A stretch of 64,000 bases of DNA from positions 124,001 through 188,000 of the forward strand of contig JAKLFE010000001.1 of assembly GCA_022711355.1 (NCBI GenBank), read 5' to 3'. The DNA is from Spirochaetota bacterium. Its GTDB lineage: Bacteria; Spirochaetota; Spirochaetia; Treponematales; Rectinemataceae. The stretch's first letter is position 1. Each line of letters begins with the position of its first letter. Below are positions 43,698 to 57,498 of the stretch, piece after piece. The notes beneath the pieces are model-generated. The model worked only from the letters and a program-made list of their open reading frames with translations. It did no database searches and had not been told where the DNA came from. The position numbers and the translations under genes were made by a program.

Positions 43698-44933
43698 TCA
43701 GGCCGCCTCGGGCCGGGGCTCGGGCAGGCCGGCCAGGAGGGGGAGCCGGACGAGGAGGTCCAGGAGGATGGGGATGAGGAAGATGTACTGAGGGCCCAGC
43801 CGGTCCCACACGAGGCCGGAGGCGTAGGCCACGATGGCCGAAACCAGCATCTGGAAGAAGCCGAGGACCCCGAGCCAGCGGCCTATGTAGCCCGGCTCGA
43901 CGAGCTCGAACTGGAGGGCCGCCGTCACGACGCCGGTGATGAAGAAGGTCCCCTGCAGTACCCCGGCGAGGATCATGGCCACCGGGCCCCGGGCGAGGAC
44001 GAGGAGGAGGCAGGAGGCCCAGAACAGGGGCGCGACGAGGAAGATCGTCTTCTTCCGGCCGATCCGGTCGGCCAGGCGGCCGGCAGGGATCCCCAGGAGG
44101 AGGGGCGTCAGCGCGAAGCCGGTGACCATGGCGCCGAGGACGAATCCGTCCGCGCCCTTCGTGGCGGCGTAGGGCTGGGTGAAGGGGATGATCATGCCCT
44201 GGGGAAGCTGGGCGACGACCGAGACGACGATGAAGCGGCCGAGCTTCCTGCCGTGCCGGAAGACTCCCGCCGTCTCGGCGAGGAAGGGGGCCCGGCCGAG
44301 GCCGGGCCCGCCCCGCGCTCTGCCGGGTAGGCAGAGGAGCACGAGGAGGAAGGACGCGGCGGTCCCGGCGAGGCAGAGGAAGAACAGGGGGCGTATGGCC
44401 TCGACTCCGACCCCGCCCCTCCTCGACACGAGGAAGGCGCCGAGGAGGGGGCCGACGATCCCGAGGAGGCCGGCCGCGAGGGTCTCGCAGCAGCTCATGG
44501 CCGTGGCCCGGTCGGCCCGGGCGAGGGAATTGGCGCAGACGGTGGAGCAGCAGTGCCCGCTCATCCGGTAGCCCAGGTAGTACAGGATCATGGCGGCGAT
44601 GATGGCGGGCCAGCTCGAGGCCAGGCCGTAGACGAGCCAGGAGAGGCCGAGGAGGGCGATGCCCAGGAGGTAGATGGCCTTGGGCCCGATCCGGTCCACC
44701 ATGGTCCCGACGTAGGGGCTCGCCAGGGCGGCCACGACCATGCCCGCGCAGTTGACCAGGCCGAGGTCGGCGCCCGTGGCGCCCAGGCCGATGGTGTAGA
44801 TCGACAGGTAGGGCAGGATCATCTGGTAGAGGAAGCGGTGGATCGAGGTCCGCGAGGCGGTGACGATCCACTCGCGGGGCAGGCGGCCGAGGAAGCCCAG
44901 GCCGGCGGCCAGGGCCTCGCGGGGCCTCCTCAC
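43698..44933 (-). CDS. Major facilitator superfamily transporter
   Basis: A 411-residue membrane protein with about 12 hydrophobic segments. Duplicated MFS loop motifs are visible: ASPYVGTMVDRIGPKAIYLLG after helix 2 and GRLADRIGRKKTIFLVA after helix 8. The substrate is not evident. It starts with GTG at 44933 overlapping the TGA of the PatB-like aminotransferase gene, so the two products are translationally coupled and may act on the same compound, for example efflux of an amino acid or a thiol. Confidence 0.88.
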   Translation of the reverse strand: MRRPREALAAGLGFLGRLPREWIVTASRTSIHRFLYQMILPYLSIYTIGLGATGADLGLVNCAGMVVAALASPYVGTMVDRIGPKAIYLLGIALLGLSWLVYGLASSWPAIIAAMILYYLGYRMSGHCCSTVCANSLARADRATAMSCCETLAAGLLGIVGPLLGAFLVSRRGGVGVEAIRPLFFLCLAGTAASFLLVLLCLPGRARGGPGLGRAPFLAETAGVFRHGRKLGRFIVVSVVAQLPQGMIIPFTQPYAATKGADGFVLGAMVTGFALTPLLLGIPAGRLADRIGRKKTIFLVAPLFWASCLLLVLARGPVAMILAGVLQGTFFITGVVTAALQFELVEPGYIGRWLGVLGFFQMLVSAIVAYASGLVWDRLGPQYIFLIPILLDLLVRLPLLAGLPEPRPEAA

Positions 44934-46120
44934 GTTGCGCGGCGCCGCTCGAGGGCCGCGGCGAGGCGCTCGAGGGCCTCGGCGAGGGCGGTGCGGGGGC
45001 AGGCGAGGTTCAGGCGGAGGAAGCCCTCGCCCTGGGGCCCGAAGATGGCCCCGTCGTTGACGCAGACCCGCGCCTCCTCGAGGGCGAAGGCCGCCAGCTC
45101 GCCGCGGCGGAAGCCCCAGGCCCGGAAGTCGACCCAGGCGAGGTAGGTCCCCTCCGCCGGCGAGAGCCGCGCGCGGGGCAGTCGCTTCTCGAGGAAGCCC
45201 GCGAGATAGGCGAAATTGCCGTCGAGGTAGGCCTTGAGCTCCTCGAGCCAGGCCTCGCCGGATTCCCAGGCCGCGCGCGCGGCCGCGACGGCGAAGGCGT
45301 TGGGCAGCTCCAGGCCGAGGCGGCCGTGGACCAGCTCCTTCCAGCGCTTCTGGATCTCCGGGTCGCGGATGACCACGTTGGAGAGCTGGAGGCCGGCTAT
45401 GTTGAAGGTCTTGCTCGGCGCGGTCATGGTGACGATGCGCGGCCTTTCCTCGGGGAAGAGGGCCTCGAGGGGGCGATGGGCGACGCCGCGGCGGAGGATG
45501 TCGTGGTGGATCTCGTCCGAGAGGACGACCAGGCCCGCGTCGAGGCAGATCCGGCCGAAGGCCCGGAGCTCCTCCTCGGCCCAGACCCGGCCCACGGGAT
45601 TGTGGGGGCTGCAGAGGATGACGAGCTTGTTCCGCGGGTCGGCGGCCTTGGCCCGGAGGTCGTCGAGGTCCATGCGGTAGCGCCCGTCCTCCTCGACGAG
45701 GGCGTTGTCGACGAGGCGGCGGCCGTGGCCCTCGATCATGTTGGCGAAGGGATGGTAGACCGGCCGCTGGACGATCACCCCGTCGCCGGGCTCGGTGAGG
45801 ATGTCGATGAGGAAGCCCAGGGCCGGCACGATGCCGGGGCTGTAGAAGATGTCACCCGAGGCGACCTCCCAGCCGAAGCGGCGGCGGTACCAGGAGCGCG
45901 CCGCCTCGCGCAGCTCCTCGCCGTACTCGGTGTAGCCGAAGGCGTCCTTCTCGAGCCGCGCGCGGAGGGCCTCGAGGATGGGCGCGGCGCTCGGCAGGTC
46001 CATGTCGGCCACCCACAGGGGGATGACGCCCCGCTCCGCGGCCCCGGGCGCCCCCATGCGCTCCCACTTGATGCTGCCCGTGCCCCGGCGGTCGACGGGT
46101 CGGTCGAAATCGTAGCTCAT
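44930..46120 (-). CDS. PatB/MalY-type PLP aminotransferase (cystathionine beta-lyase-like)
   Basis: A 396-residue fold-type I PLP enzyme. The N-terminus (FDRPVDRRGTGSIKWE...IPLWVADMDLPSA) and SPHNPVGRVWAEEELRAF are characteristic of PatB/MalY C-S lyases; the PLP lysine is near residue 236 in TAPSKTFNIAGLQLSNVVI. Such enzymes cleave cystathionine or cysteine conjugates to pyruvate, ammonia and a thiol, and MalY also acts as a regulator. The downstream MFS gene overlaps it. A TTGACA-18-TAGGAT promoter lies upstream. Confidence 0.92.
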   Translation of the reverse strand: MSYDFDRPVDRRGTGSIKWERMGAPGAAERGVIPLWVADMDLPSAAPILEALRARLEKDAFGYTEYGEELREAARSWYRRRFGWEVASGDIFYSPGIVPALGFLIDILTEPGDGVIVQRPVYHPFANMIEGHGRRLVDNALVEEDGRYRMDLDDLRAKAADPRNKLVILCSPHNPVGRVWAEEELRAFGRICLDAGLVVLSDEIHHDILRRGVAHRPLEALFPEERPRIVTMTAPSKTFNIAGLQLSNVVIRDPEIQKRWKELVHGRLGLELPNAFAVAAARAAWESGEAWLEELKAYLDGNFAYLAGFLEKRLPRARLSPAEGTYLAWVDFRAWGFRRGELAAFALEEARVCVNDGAIFGPQGEGFLRLNLACPRTALAEALERLAAALERRRAT

Positions 46121-46157
46121 GCGCGCCCTCCGGCCCCGCCTCGGGCGGGGCGACGCG

Positions 46158-46187
46158 ATCCTAGGGCCGCCCCGAGCTCCCTGTCAA
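46158..46187 (-). promoter_or_regulatory. Promoter of the patB-like/MFS operon
   Basis: On the minus strand TTGACA (46187-46182) and TAGGAT (46163-46158) are separated by 18 bases. A 7-bp hairpin (CCCCGCC/GGCGGGG) follows in the leader just before the ribosome binding site GGAGGG and the ATG at 46120. Confidence 0.6.
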
Positions 46188-46259
46188 TACGAGGCGGGCG
46201 GCGGGCCCTGAAACATTACTTTTTCTTATTTCGGCCATCGGCGGCGCCGATGCTGGTAT

Positions 46260-48044
46260 ATGCGCCTCAACTCGATACGGGTCAAGATAAACCTGGCCGC
46301 ATTCCTCGCCCTCGCGGCCCTCGCGGGCTCGAGCGGCCTGCTCATGTACGCCCGCATGGGCAGCGCCCTCTCGGCCGAGGCCCGGGCGGCGGCCAAGCGC
46401 GAGAGCGCCCTCGCCATCGCCTACCTCGACCTGGCCGTGCCCGGGGAATGGTCGGAGCGCGGCGGGGCCCTGTACAAGGGGAGCCTCCCCGTATCCTCCC
46501 TCTCCGTTGTCATGGACCGGATCGGCACGATGATCGACGCCAAGATCACCATCTTCCACGGCAACAAGCGGGCCGCCACCAACATCCTCCTGGAGGACGG
46601 CTCCCGGGCCGTCGGCACCGAGATCGCCGGGCCCGTCGCCGAGCTCGTCCTCGGGCGGGGCGAGGTCTTCAACGGCGAGGCCTCGGTCCTCGGCGAATCC
46701 TACCAGGCCTTCTACCGGCCCCTGTACAGCTCGGGCAGCGCGGTGATCGGCATGTTCTTCATCGGCATCCCCCGCGCGGCGATCGAGACGGCCATCGAAT
46801 CCGCGACCCTCCTCTTCTCGGCCCTGGTCGCCGGGGTCGCCATACTCTCCCTGGTTCTCCTCTTCGCCGCGACGGGCCGCCTCCTCCGCCCGATCGGACT
46901 CGTGGCCGGCCGCCTCGAGACGATAGCCGGCGGCGCGGGGGACCTCAGCGTCGAGCTGCCCGTCGCCTCCTCGGACGAGGTCGGCCGGCTCTCGGGGAGC
47001 TTCAACAAGGTCATGGCCCGGCTCCGCGCCATGATCGAGGCCCTGAAGTCGGTGAGCTCCTCGGGGGCCCGCACCTCGGAGGAGCTCGCCTCCCACTCCC
47101 AGGAGCTCTCCTCGACCATGGCCGAGATCGCCGCCACGATGCGCTCCATCGACTCGAAGAACGGGCTGCTCCGCGACGAGATCGTCGGCGCCGAGGGCCG
47201 GCTCGCCGAGGTCGAGTCCTCGGTGCGCGCCCTGGCCGGCCTCGTGGGCGAGCAGTCGGCGGCGGTGAGCCAGTCCTCGGCCGCGGTGCGGCAGACCCAG
47301 GCCGCCCTCGAGTCCATCGAGCGGGCCACGAACGAGAAGCGGGCCCAGACCGAGGGCCTCGCCCGATCGGCCAAGGAGGGCGAGGAGGCCATGGCGGAGA
47401 TGCTCTCCGCGATAGCCGACATCAACGCCCGCGCCAAGTCCATCTCCGAGATCATGGGCCTGCTCGAGGGCATAGCCGAGCAGACCGGGCTCCTGGCCAT
47501 GAACGCCGCCATCGAGGCGGCCCACGCGGGCGAGGCCGGCAAGGGCTTCGCGGTCGTGGCCGAGGAGATCCGGAGGCTCGCCGACGCGACGAGCGAGAAC
47601 TCGGCCATAGCGGCCTCGACCCTCTCGGGCGTCGTCGAGAGCGTCGGCTCGACGAGCTCCCTCACCGAGCGGGCGGGGGCCCTCATCGGCGGCATCATCC
47701 GCGGGGCGAGCGAGGTCTCCGGCAGCATGGAGGAGACCCTGGGCGGCATCAGGGAGATCGCCGAGGGCGGCCGGCAGCTCACGGACTCCCTCGAGCGCCT
47801 CGTTCGGATCAGCGCCGAGTCCCTCGAGTCCTCGCGGATCGCGGGCCGGGGCGCGGCCGACGTCAAGGAGTCCTTCTCCTCCCTGCGCTCCCTCGCCGAG
47901 GAGAACCGCGCCGGCATCAGCGAGACCGCCGCTGGCCTGGGCGAGGTCGCCGAGGCGGCGAGCGCCCTCGCGAACCTCTCCACGGAGACGAGCCGCGGCA
48001 TGGACGTGCTCGAGGGCGAGATCGGCCGCTTCAAGACCTCCTAG
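46260..48044 (+). CDS. Methyl-accepting chemotaxis protein (single-Cache-like sensor)
   Basis: A 594-residue chemoreceptor: membrane segment (~10-31), a ~140-residue extracytoplasmic domain resembling the single Cache type ([32 protein letters not shown]...[17 protein letters not shown]...GMFFIGIP), membrane segment (~182-203), HAMP ([27 protein letters not shown]) and signalling coil with the conserved tip ([45 protein letters not shown]). The ligand is unknown; relatives bind small carboxylates. An AT-rich promoter region (46211-46232) precedes it, and no strong ribosome binding site is seen at ATG 46260. Confidence 0.95.
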   Translation: MRLNSIRVKINLAAFLALAALAGSSGLLMYARMGSALSAEARAAAKRESALAIAYLDLAVPGEWSERGGALYKGSLPVSSLSVVMDRIGTMIDAKITIFHGNKRAATNILLEDGSRAVGTEIAGPVAELVLGRGEVFNGEASVLGESYQAFYRPLYSSGSAVIGMFFIGIPRAAIETAIESATLLFSALVAGVAILSLVLLFAATGRLLRPIGLVAGRLETIAGGAGDLSVELPVASSDEVGRLSGSFNKVMARLRAMIEALKSVSSSGARTSEELASHSQELSSTMAEIAATMRSIDSKNGLLRDEIVGAEGRLAEVESSVRALAGLVGEQSAAVSQSSAAVRQTQAALESIERATNEKRAQTEGLARSAKEGEEAMAEMLSAIADINARAKSISEIMGLLEGIAEQTGLLAMNAAIEAAHAGEAGKGFAVVAEEIRRLADATSENSAIAASTLSGVVESVGSTSSLTERAGALIGGIIRGASEVSGSMEETLGGIREIAEGGRQLTDSLERLVRISAESLESSRIAGRGAADVKESFSSLRSLAEENRAGISETAAGLGEVAEAASALANLSTETSRGMDVLEGEIGRFKTS

Positions 48045-48048
48045 CTCC

Positions 48049-48077
48049 TTCCCTCCGGCCCCCTCGCGCGCTATACT
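48049..48077 (+). promoter_or_regulatory. Possible promoter of the M29 aminopeptidase gene
   Basis: TTCCCT (48049-48054), a 17-base spacer and TATACT (48072-48077) lie between the chemoreceptor stop and the aminopeptidase ATG at 48104. The -10 is good and the -35 weak. Confidence 0.45.
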
Positions 48078-48103
48078 GCCTCCCCTACGGCGAGGAGGGC
48101 TGC

Positions 48104-49339
48104 ATGGACGAGCGCTGGAACCGGGCCTACGCGAGGCTCTTGACGGGGGCCTGCCTGGGCATAGGCCCGGGCAGCCGCCTGCGGATCTCGGCCGAGATCG
48201 CCCATCGCGACCTCGTCCGCGCCGTGGCCGAGGAGGCCTACGCCCTCGGAGCGCGGGCCGTGCGCGCCGACTTCGACGATCCCCGCCTCGCCCGTATCAG
48301 GGTCGACGCCTCCCGGGACGAGTGGCTCGACGACGCGGCCCTCCCCCTCGAGCGCCTGGCCTCGGCCTACGCCGAGGAGCGCTGGTCGACCCTCTCCCTG
48401 GTCGGCGAGGAGGAGCCCGGCGTCATGGAGGGCGCGGACGCGGGCCGCGCGTCGCGCGCCGCGCGGGCCCGCTCCAAGGCCTGGAAGGAATTCCGGGAGC
48501 TGTCGATGTCCAACCGCGTCGCCTGGTGCGTCGCCCCCGCGCCCACCGCGGCCTGGGCCCGCGCCATCCTTCCCCCCGAGCTCCTCGAGGGCCGCGAGCC
48601 CGAGGCCGCCCTGGCCGAGGTCCTCCGGCCCATCCTCCGCCTCGACGAGGCCGACCCGGCCGCCGCCTGGCTCGCCCAGCTCGCCTCCATCGAGGCGCGG
48701 GCCCGGCGCCTCGCCGAGCTCGCGCCCGCCTGCCTGGACTTCCGCGGCCCCGGCACCGAGCTCCGCGTCGGCCTCTCGCCGCGCTCGCGCTGGGTGGGCG
48801 GGGGCTCGAGGACCCCCGAGGGCCGGTACTTCTCCCCGAACATCCCCACCGAGGAGGTCTTCTCCACGCCGGACGCGCGGCTCACCGAGGGCAGGGCGGC
48901 CTGCAGCCGTCCCGTCGAGGTCCTCGGCGCCAAGGTCGAGGGAGCCTGGTTCGAGTTCGAGGCCGGCCGCGTCGCCCGCGCGGGGGCCGCGCGCAACGCG
49001 GCCAGCCTCGAGCGCTACCTCGACACCGACCCGGGCGCGCGCCGCCTGGGCGAGGTGGCCCTCGTCGACTCCTCGGGCCCCATCGCCCGCTCGGGACTCG
49101 TCTTCGACAACGGCCTCATCGACGAGAACGCGGCCTGCCACATCGCCCTGGGCGCCGGCTACGAGGAGGCCTTCGCCGGCTCCGCGGCCATGGACGAGGC
49201 GGCCAAGGAGGCCGAGGGCTTCAACCTCTCCCTGGTCCACGTGGACTTCATGATCGGCTCGGACGAGATCGACGTGAGCGCCGTCGACGCCAAGGGCGCC
49301 TCGACGCCCCTCATCCGCGGCGGGCGCTTCGTCTTCTAG
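48104..49339 (+). CDS. M29 family aminopeptidase (thermophilic aminopeptidase type)
   Basis: A 411-residue metallo-aminopeptidase that removes N-terminal residues from peptides in the cytoplasm. The metal-binding motifs of family M29 are visible: NIPTEEVFSTPD (Glu), ENAACHIALGAGY (His) and NLSLVHVDFMIGSDEIDV (His and Asp). The length is normal. The ATG at 48104 is preceded by GAGGAGGG; the huge frame extending upstream is read-through of the chemoreceptor in another frame. Together with the dipeptide importer, M32 peptidase and CocE-type hydrolase, it points to peptide use as a nutrient. Confidence 0.94.
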   Translation: MDERWNRAYARLLTGACLGIGPGSRLRISAEIAHRDLVRAVAEEAYALGARAVRADFDDPRLARIRVDASRDEWLDDAALPLERLASAYAEERWSTLSLVGEEEPGVMEGADAGRASRAARARSKAWKEFRELSMSNRVAWCVAPAPTAAWARAILPPELLEGREPEAALAEVLRPILRLDEADPAAAWLAQLASIEARARRLAELAPACLDFRGPGTELRVGLSPRSRWVGGGSRTPEGRYFSPNIPTEEVFSTPDARLTEGRAACSRPVEVLGAKVEGAWFEFEAGRVARAGAARNAASLERYLDTDPGARRLGEVALVDSSGPIARSGLVFDNGLIDENAACHIALGAGYEEAFAGSAAMDEAAKEAEGFNLSLVHVDFMIGSDEIDVSAVDAKGASTPLIRGGRFVF

Positions 49340-49355
49340 CCCCGGGCCCGGCCCC

Positions 49356-50090
49356 TTACAGCTTGCCGAGCTGGGCCAGGCTCGCGCGCAGGTCCTTGGG
49401 CAGCTCGGCCTCGAGCCTGAGCTCCCGCCCCGTGGCCGGATGGGCGAACTCGATCGAGAGGGCGTGGAGGGCGGCCCGCGCCAGGAGGGGCCGCTCCGCG
49501 AACTCGTCCCCCTTCCAGCGCCGCTTCAGCTTGGACAGCAGGAGGGCCTCCCCGTCCCCGTAGAGGGGATCGCAGAGGCAGGGGAAGCCGAGGGCCGCGA
49601 GGTGGACGCGGATCTGGTGGGTGCGTCCCGTCTCGGGCCTGGCCTCGACGAGGGCGGCGCCCCCGAAGCTCCCCCTGGCCGCGAAGCGCTGGACGACCGC
49701 GAAGTCGGTCCGGGCGCTCTTGCCCTTGTGCGCGTCGATGACCGTCCGGTGCTCCCGGTCCCCGTCGGCCCGCAGGGGGAGCTCGCAGCTCCGCTCCTCC
49801 CAGTCGGGCAGGCCGCGGACCAGGGCGCGGTAGACCTTCCGCACGGCCCGCGACTCGAAGGCGAGGCCCAGCTCGCGGTGGGCCTCGGCGGAGCGCGCGT
49901 AGACCAGGACCCCGCTCGTGTCCTTGTCGATGCGGTGCACCGCGTAGAGGCGGCCCCAGGCCGCGGCGAGGGCGGCCGAGGCCACGGGCGCCTCGGGATC
50001 GTAGCGGTCGGGGATCGAGAGCATGCCCGCGGGCTTGTCGACCGCGAGGATGGACTCGTCGGAGAAGAGGACGGGGATGGTATCGGGCAT
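49356..50090 (-). CDS. RluA-family pseudouridine synthase
   Basis: A 244-residue RNA pseudouridine synthase. The catalytic Asp lies in YAVHRIDKDTSGVLVYA near residue 55. Other family blocks are LAVDKPAGMLSIP, ARPETGRTHQIRVHLAALGFP and DPLYGDG. There is no N-terminal S4 domain, as in RluA/RluC-like short forms, so the target (rRNA or tRNA position) cannot be named. It converges on the aminopeptidase gene with a 16-base gap. Confidence 0.93.
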   Translation of the reverse strand: MPDTIPVLFSDESILAVDKPAGMLSIPDRYDPEAPVASAALAAAWGRLYAVHRIDKDTSGVLVYARSAEAHRELGLAFESRAVRKVYRALVRGLPDWEERSCELPLRADGDREHRTVIDAHKGKSARTDFAVVQRFAARGSFGGAALVEARPETGRTHQIRVHLAALGFPCLCDPLYGDGEALLLSKLKRRWKGDEFAERPLLARAALHALSIEFAHPATGRELRLEAELPKDLRASLAQLGKL

Positions 50091-50140
50091 GCTGCGACTC
50101 TAGCGCATCCCCGCCCGTATCGCAACACGGCGCCGCGGCC

Positions 50141-51547
50141 TCAGGGCGAGACGAGGCTATGCTTGGGGTTGTTCCAGCCTTCGGCGGCCTGGTAGGCGGC
50201 GAGGCTCCCCGAGGGTACGTGGATCGTGAGGCTCGCGACGCTGGGGAAGGGATCCGCGCCGCGGGCGTTCGGGGGGCTGGCCGCCTGGGCGTAGACCGTC
50301 GCGAGGGAGGAGCAGCCGAAGAAGCTCGCCCAGCCGAAGCTGGCCAGGCTGGAGGGCAGGGTCAGGCTCGCCAGCTTGCTGCAATAGACGAAGGCCTGGC
50401 CGGCGATGTCGACGACCCCGTCGGGGACGGCGTAGCTCGCGGCGCCCGCCTTCTCGGGATACTGGACCAGGGTCTTCCCGTCCGCGCTGAGGAGGACGCC
50501 TCCCGTCACGACGTAGTAGGGGCTCGAGCTCTCCACGGCGAAGTCGAGCTTCGAGCACATGACGAAGGGAGCCCCCGTGATGGAGCTCACGCTCGCGGGG
50601 ACCGTCGCGCTCGCGAGCCCGGTGCAGTAGCGGAAGGCGTTGCCTTCGATGGTCGTGAGGCCCGAGGGCATCGCGATCGTCTCGAGGCTCGACTCGTAGG
50701 CGAAGGCATCGCCGAGGATGCTCTTCACGGTCGAGGGGATGGCATAGGCCGTCGCCGTCTTGCCCGCGGGGTAGCAGATGAGGGTCGCGCCCGCCTTGTC
50801 GAAGAGAACCCCGTCGATCGACGCGTAGCTGGGGTTGGCCGGGTCGACCTCGATCGCCGCGAGGGCCCTGCAGCCGTAGAAGGCGTAGCTCCCGATGTAG
50901 GTCGTCCTCGCGGGGACGCTCAGCGAGGCGAGGGCGCCGCAGTCGTTGAAGGCGCCGCCCTCGAGCCGCTGCAGGCTCGAGGGCAGGACGATCGAGGAGA
51001 GCTGGGCGCAGCCGGCGAAGGCGCTCCCGGCTATCGTGGTGAGGGTGGGGGGCAGGGAGATGCCCGTCATCGTGGAAGAATAGAAGGCGCCGTAGCCGAT
51101 GGCCGTGACCCCCTCCGGCACCGTCACCGCCCCGGCCGCGCTCCCGCAGTCCCTGAGCTCGATGCCCCAGGCCGAGCTCGCGAAGGAGAGGCCGGAAGGT
51201 ATCCAGACCGCGTACAGCGAGAGGCCGCCCGCGGCCATCTTGATCGTCGACCCCGCCGCGCAGCTGCGGCCGGCGGCGGAGAGGCTCGTCGTCCAGCCCG
51301 CGAACTGCTCCGTGCCCTTGACGAGGCTCCCGGCGCCCTTGACCGGGACCGAGGCCCCCTCGGCGTAGCCCGCCCCGTCGACGGGGACCTCGCCCGCCGC
51401 CCCGTTCGCGTAGTAGGTGACCGAGTAGGACCCGCCCCCTCCCTCGTCCCCGCCGGAGGCGGGATTCGAGCAGGCGGCAAAGGCCAGGACCAGGATCAGG
51501 ATCAGGGCCGCGGCAATCGGGAAGATTCGCGTCGAGGCACGATGCAT
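50141..51547 (-). CDS. BspA-like leucine-rich-repeat lipoprotein
   Basis: A 468-residue surface lipoprotein: signal with lipobox LAFAAC (Cys 26), a Gly-rich linker, one Listeria-Bacteroides-type repeat (YSVTYYANGAAGEVPVD...ASVPV...FAGW), then about ten LRR_5 (BspA-type) repeats such as VTAIGYGAFYSSTMTGISLPPTL and LTTIAGSAFAGCAQLSSIVLPSSL. Such proteins mediate adhesion in Treponema, Tannerella and others. The gene is divergent from a LuxR-type regulator, with only 130 bases between them, so co-regulation is likely. Confidence 0.92.
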   Translation of the reverse strand: MHRASTRIFPIAAALILILVLAFAACSNPASGGDEGGGGSYSVTYYANGAAGEVPVDGAGYAEGASVPVKGAGSLVKGTEQFAGWTTSLSAAGRSCAAGSTIKMAAGGLSLYAVWIPSGLSFASSAWGIELRDCGSAAGAVTVPEGVTAIGYGAFYSSTMTGISLPPTLTTIAGSAFAGCAQLSSIVLPSSLQRLEGGAFNDCGALASLSVPARTTYIGSYAFYGCRALAAIEVDPANPSYASIDGVLFDKAGATLICYPAGKTATAYAIPSTVKSILGDAFAYESSLETIAMPSGLTTIEGNAFRYCTGLASATVPASVSSITGAPFVMCSKLDFAVESSSPYYVVTGGVLLSADGKTLVQYPEKAGAASYAVPDGVVDIAGQAFVYCSKLASLTLPSSLASFGWASFFGCSSLATVYAQAASPPNARGADPFPSVASLTIHVPSGSLAAYQAAEGWNNPKHSLVSP

Positions 51548-51621
51548 GATTTCGCTCCTCCGGACCAGGGGTATATGGCTGTCGCCATCCGAGCGACCAT
51601 GCTAACCGCGCCGCGCGCTCC

Positions 51622-51650
51622 TTCCCTCCGTATTTCCCTCCGTACTTCCC
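51622..51650 (+). repeat. 12-bp tandem repeat in the BspA/LuxR divergent promoter region
   Basis: TTCCCTCCGTAT (51622-51633) and TTCCCTCCGTAC (51634-51645) are followed by a partial third copy TTCCC (51646-51650). The repeat is ~12 bases upstream of the TATATT box of the LuxR gene and would be on one helix face roughly every turn, which suits a regulator operator. Confidence 0.6.
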
Positions 51651-51677
51651 GCAAGCCGTGTTATATTTCCTGTCCAT

Positions 51678-52523
51678 ATGCCGGAGCTCGGTTCCCGCAC
51701 CTGGCGTTCCCTCAACGAGTACCTCCTGCGCCTCGAGGCGGCCGACGGCGAGGGCGACCTGGCCCGGCTCGCCGTCGAGGGGCTCGGGGAGCTCCTGCCG
51801 GCCGACATCGGGGCGGCCCTCCTCGACCCCACGCTGCGGGTCGTCGCCCAGATCGGCGCGGCCGCGGAGATGGCCCGCGCGTACAACGAGCGCTACCGCC
51901 TCCTGGTGCCGCCGGCTCTCCTGGGGAGCGAGGCCGGGACGCGGGGCTGGATCCCGCGGGTCAGGTGGCGGGACTACGAGGGCACGGAGCTCTACGACGA
52001 ATTCGCCCGGCCCTACCGCCTGGGCTTCAGCGGCAGCACCAGCTCGAGCGCCTTCCGCGGCGGCTTCACCCTCGCCATCCAGAGGTCCTCGGGCGGTAAG
52101 AGCTTCACGGAGAAGGACACGGCCATCCTCGACCTCCTCAACCCCCACCTGAACAACCTGCTCTCCCTGCGGCGGAAGCTGGAGCGGAGCCCCGGCCTCA
52201 AGCCCGAGCCGGGCGAGCTCCGCTTCTGCTTCCCCCGGCTCTCCCCCCGCGAGTCCGAGGCGGGAGCGCTGCTCTGCGCCGGGGCCGGGGCCCGGGAGGT
52301 CGCCGCCTCGATGCGCGTCGGGCTGCGCACGGCCGAGACCCACGTCGCCCATCTCTACGACAAGCTGGGGGCCTGGGGCAGGGTCGAGGCGGTGGACATC
52401 ATGCGGGGCGCGCTGGCCCGGGAGCGGGGCCGGCCCGCGTGCCCGGCCGGGCCCGGAGACGAAGGCGGCCGCGAGGGGAAGAGCCCCCGCGGCCGCCTAA
52501 CCTGCCGGATGCCGCGCCGATAG
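51678..52523 (+). CDS. LuxR-type transcriptional regulator
   Basis: A 281-residue protein with an N-terminal ~170-residue domain, possibly GAF/autoinducer-like (LARLAVEGLGELLPADIGAALLDPTLRVVAQIG; FTEKDTAILDLLNPHLNNLLSLRRKL), and a C-terminal HTH (LSPRESEAGALLCAGAGAREVAASMRVGLRTAETHVAHLYDKLGAWGRVEAV). The ATG at 51678 lacks a ribosome binding site and lies 10 bases after a TATATT box (51662-51667), so the mRNA is probably near leaderless. The last ~35 residues look unconserved and overlap a strong hairpin. Target is probably the divergent bspA-like gene. Confidence 0.88.
   Translation: MPELGSRTWRSLNEYLLRLEAADGEGDLARLAVEGLGELLPADIGAALLDPTLRVVAQIGAAAEMARAYNERYRLLVPPALLGSEAGTRGWIPRVRWRDYEGTELYDEFARPYRLGFSGSTSSSAFRGGFTLAIQRSSGGKSFTEKDTAILDLLNPHLNNLLSLRRKLERSPGLKPEPGELRFCFPRLSPRESEAGALLCAGAGAREVAASMRVGLRTAETHVAHLYDKLGAWGRVEAVDIMRGALARERGRPACPAGPGDEGGREGKSPRGRLTCRMPRR
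52464..52497 (+). terminator. Strong hairpin at the 3' end of the LuxR gene
   Basis: GGCGGCCGCG (52464-52473) pairs with CGCGGCCGCC (52488-52497), continued inside by GGGG/CCCC past one bulged A. There is no T-tract. It lies within the last codons of the LuxR frame and between converging genes; a factor-independent role is uncertain. Confidence 0.4.
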
Positions 52524-52544
52524 GCGCGGCGCCCCGCTCGGCTC

Positions 52545-57178
<4,634 letters not shown>

Positions 57179-57201
57179 TTCACCCAACGTTACAGCAGCG
57201 T

Positions 57202-57233
57202 GAAGAGGCGCCCCGCGAGGGGCGCTTCTTTTA
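57202..57233 (+). terminator. groEL terminator (first of three)
   Basis: A stem of about 12 pairs (GCGCCCC/GGGGCGC core, extended by GAAGAG/TTTCTT-like pairing) with loop GCGA and a following TTTT, 24 bases after the groEL stop codon. Confidence 0.9.
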
Positions 57234-57330
57234 TTCCGGCCCATGCCGCACATGCTGCTGGGCAGCGCCGAGCGCCATTGCGCGCGAGGCGGGGCGGCAA
57301 GCCGCCGATCGCGGGGGATAGTCTCCCGCG

Positions 57331-57390
57331 ATGCCGGCAGAGCGGCTCCCCGAGCGCGAAGCGCGAGGGATGGGCGGCATGGATTACTAG
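57331..57390 (+). CDS. Possible micro-ORF ending in a GroEL-like tail
   Basis: An ATG-initiated frame of 19 codons reads MPAERLPEREARGMGGMDY. Its last seven residues equal the C-terminus of GroEL but use different codons. No good ribosome binding site is seen. It may equally be a decayed remnant of a groEL copy. Confidence 0.25.
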   Translation: MPAERLPEREARGMGGMDY

Positions 57391-57413
57391 CCGCCTCCCT
57401 TTCCTGACCATCG

Positions 57414-57441
57414 AGGCCCCGCCGCAAGGCGGGGCTTTTTC
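57414..57441 (+). terminator. Second terminator of the groEL-tail tract
   Basis: GCCCCGCC (57416-57423) pairs with GGCGGGGC (57428-57435), loop GCAA, followed by TTTTT. It lies 24 bases after the second tail's TAG. Confidence 0.9.
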
Positions 57442-57498
57442 CTTGGCAGCGCCGCCCATGACGCCCATGCCGTTCCGGGAGACCGACGAAGGCGCGAG

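Noticed and set aside
41219..43777. An 852-codon plus-strand frame opposite polB
   Set aside because: Antisense shadow; polB on the minus strand has all catalytic motifs.
45326..49339. A 1337-codon open frame on the plus strand
   Set aside because: It is read-through antisense to the PatB-like gene and out of frame with the chemoreceptor; only its last 411 codons (from 48104) are a real gene. Long empty frames are expected at this GC content.
57190..57468. Minus-strand 92-codon frame across the groEL-tail tract
   Set aside because: It merely reads the hairpins and tails backwards and contains both terminators; no coding signal.
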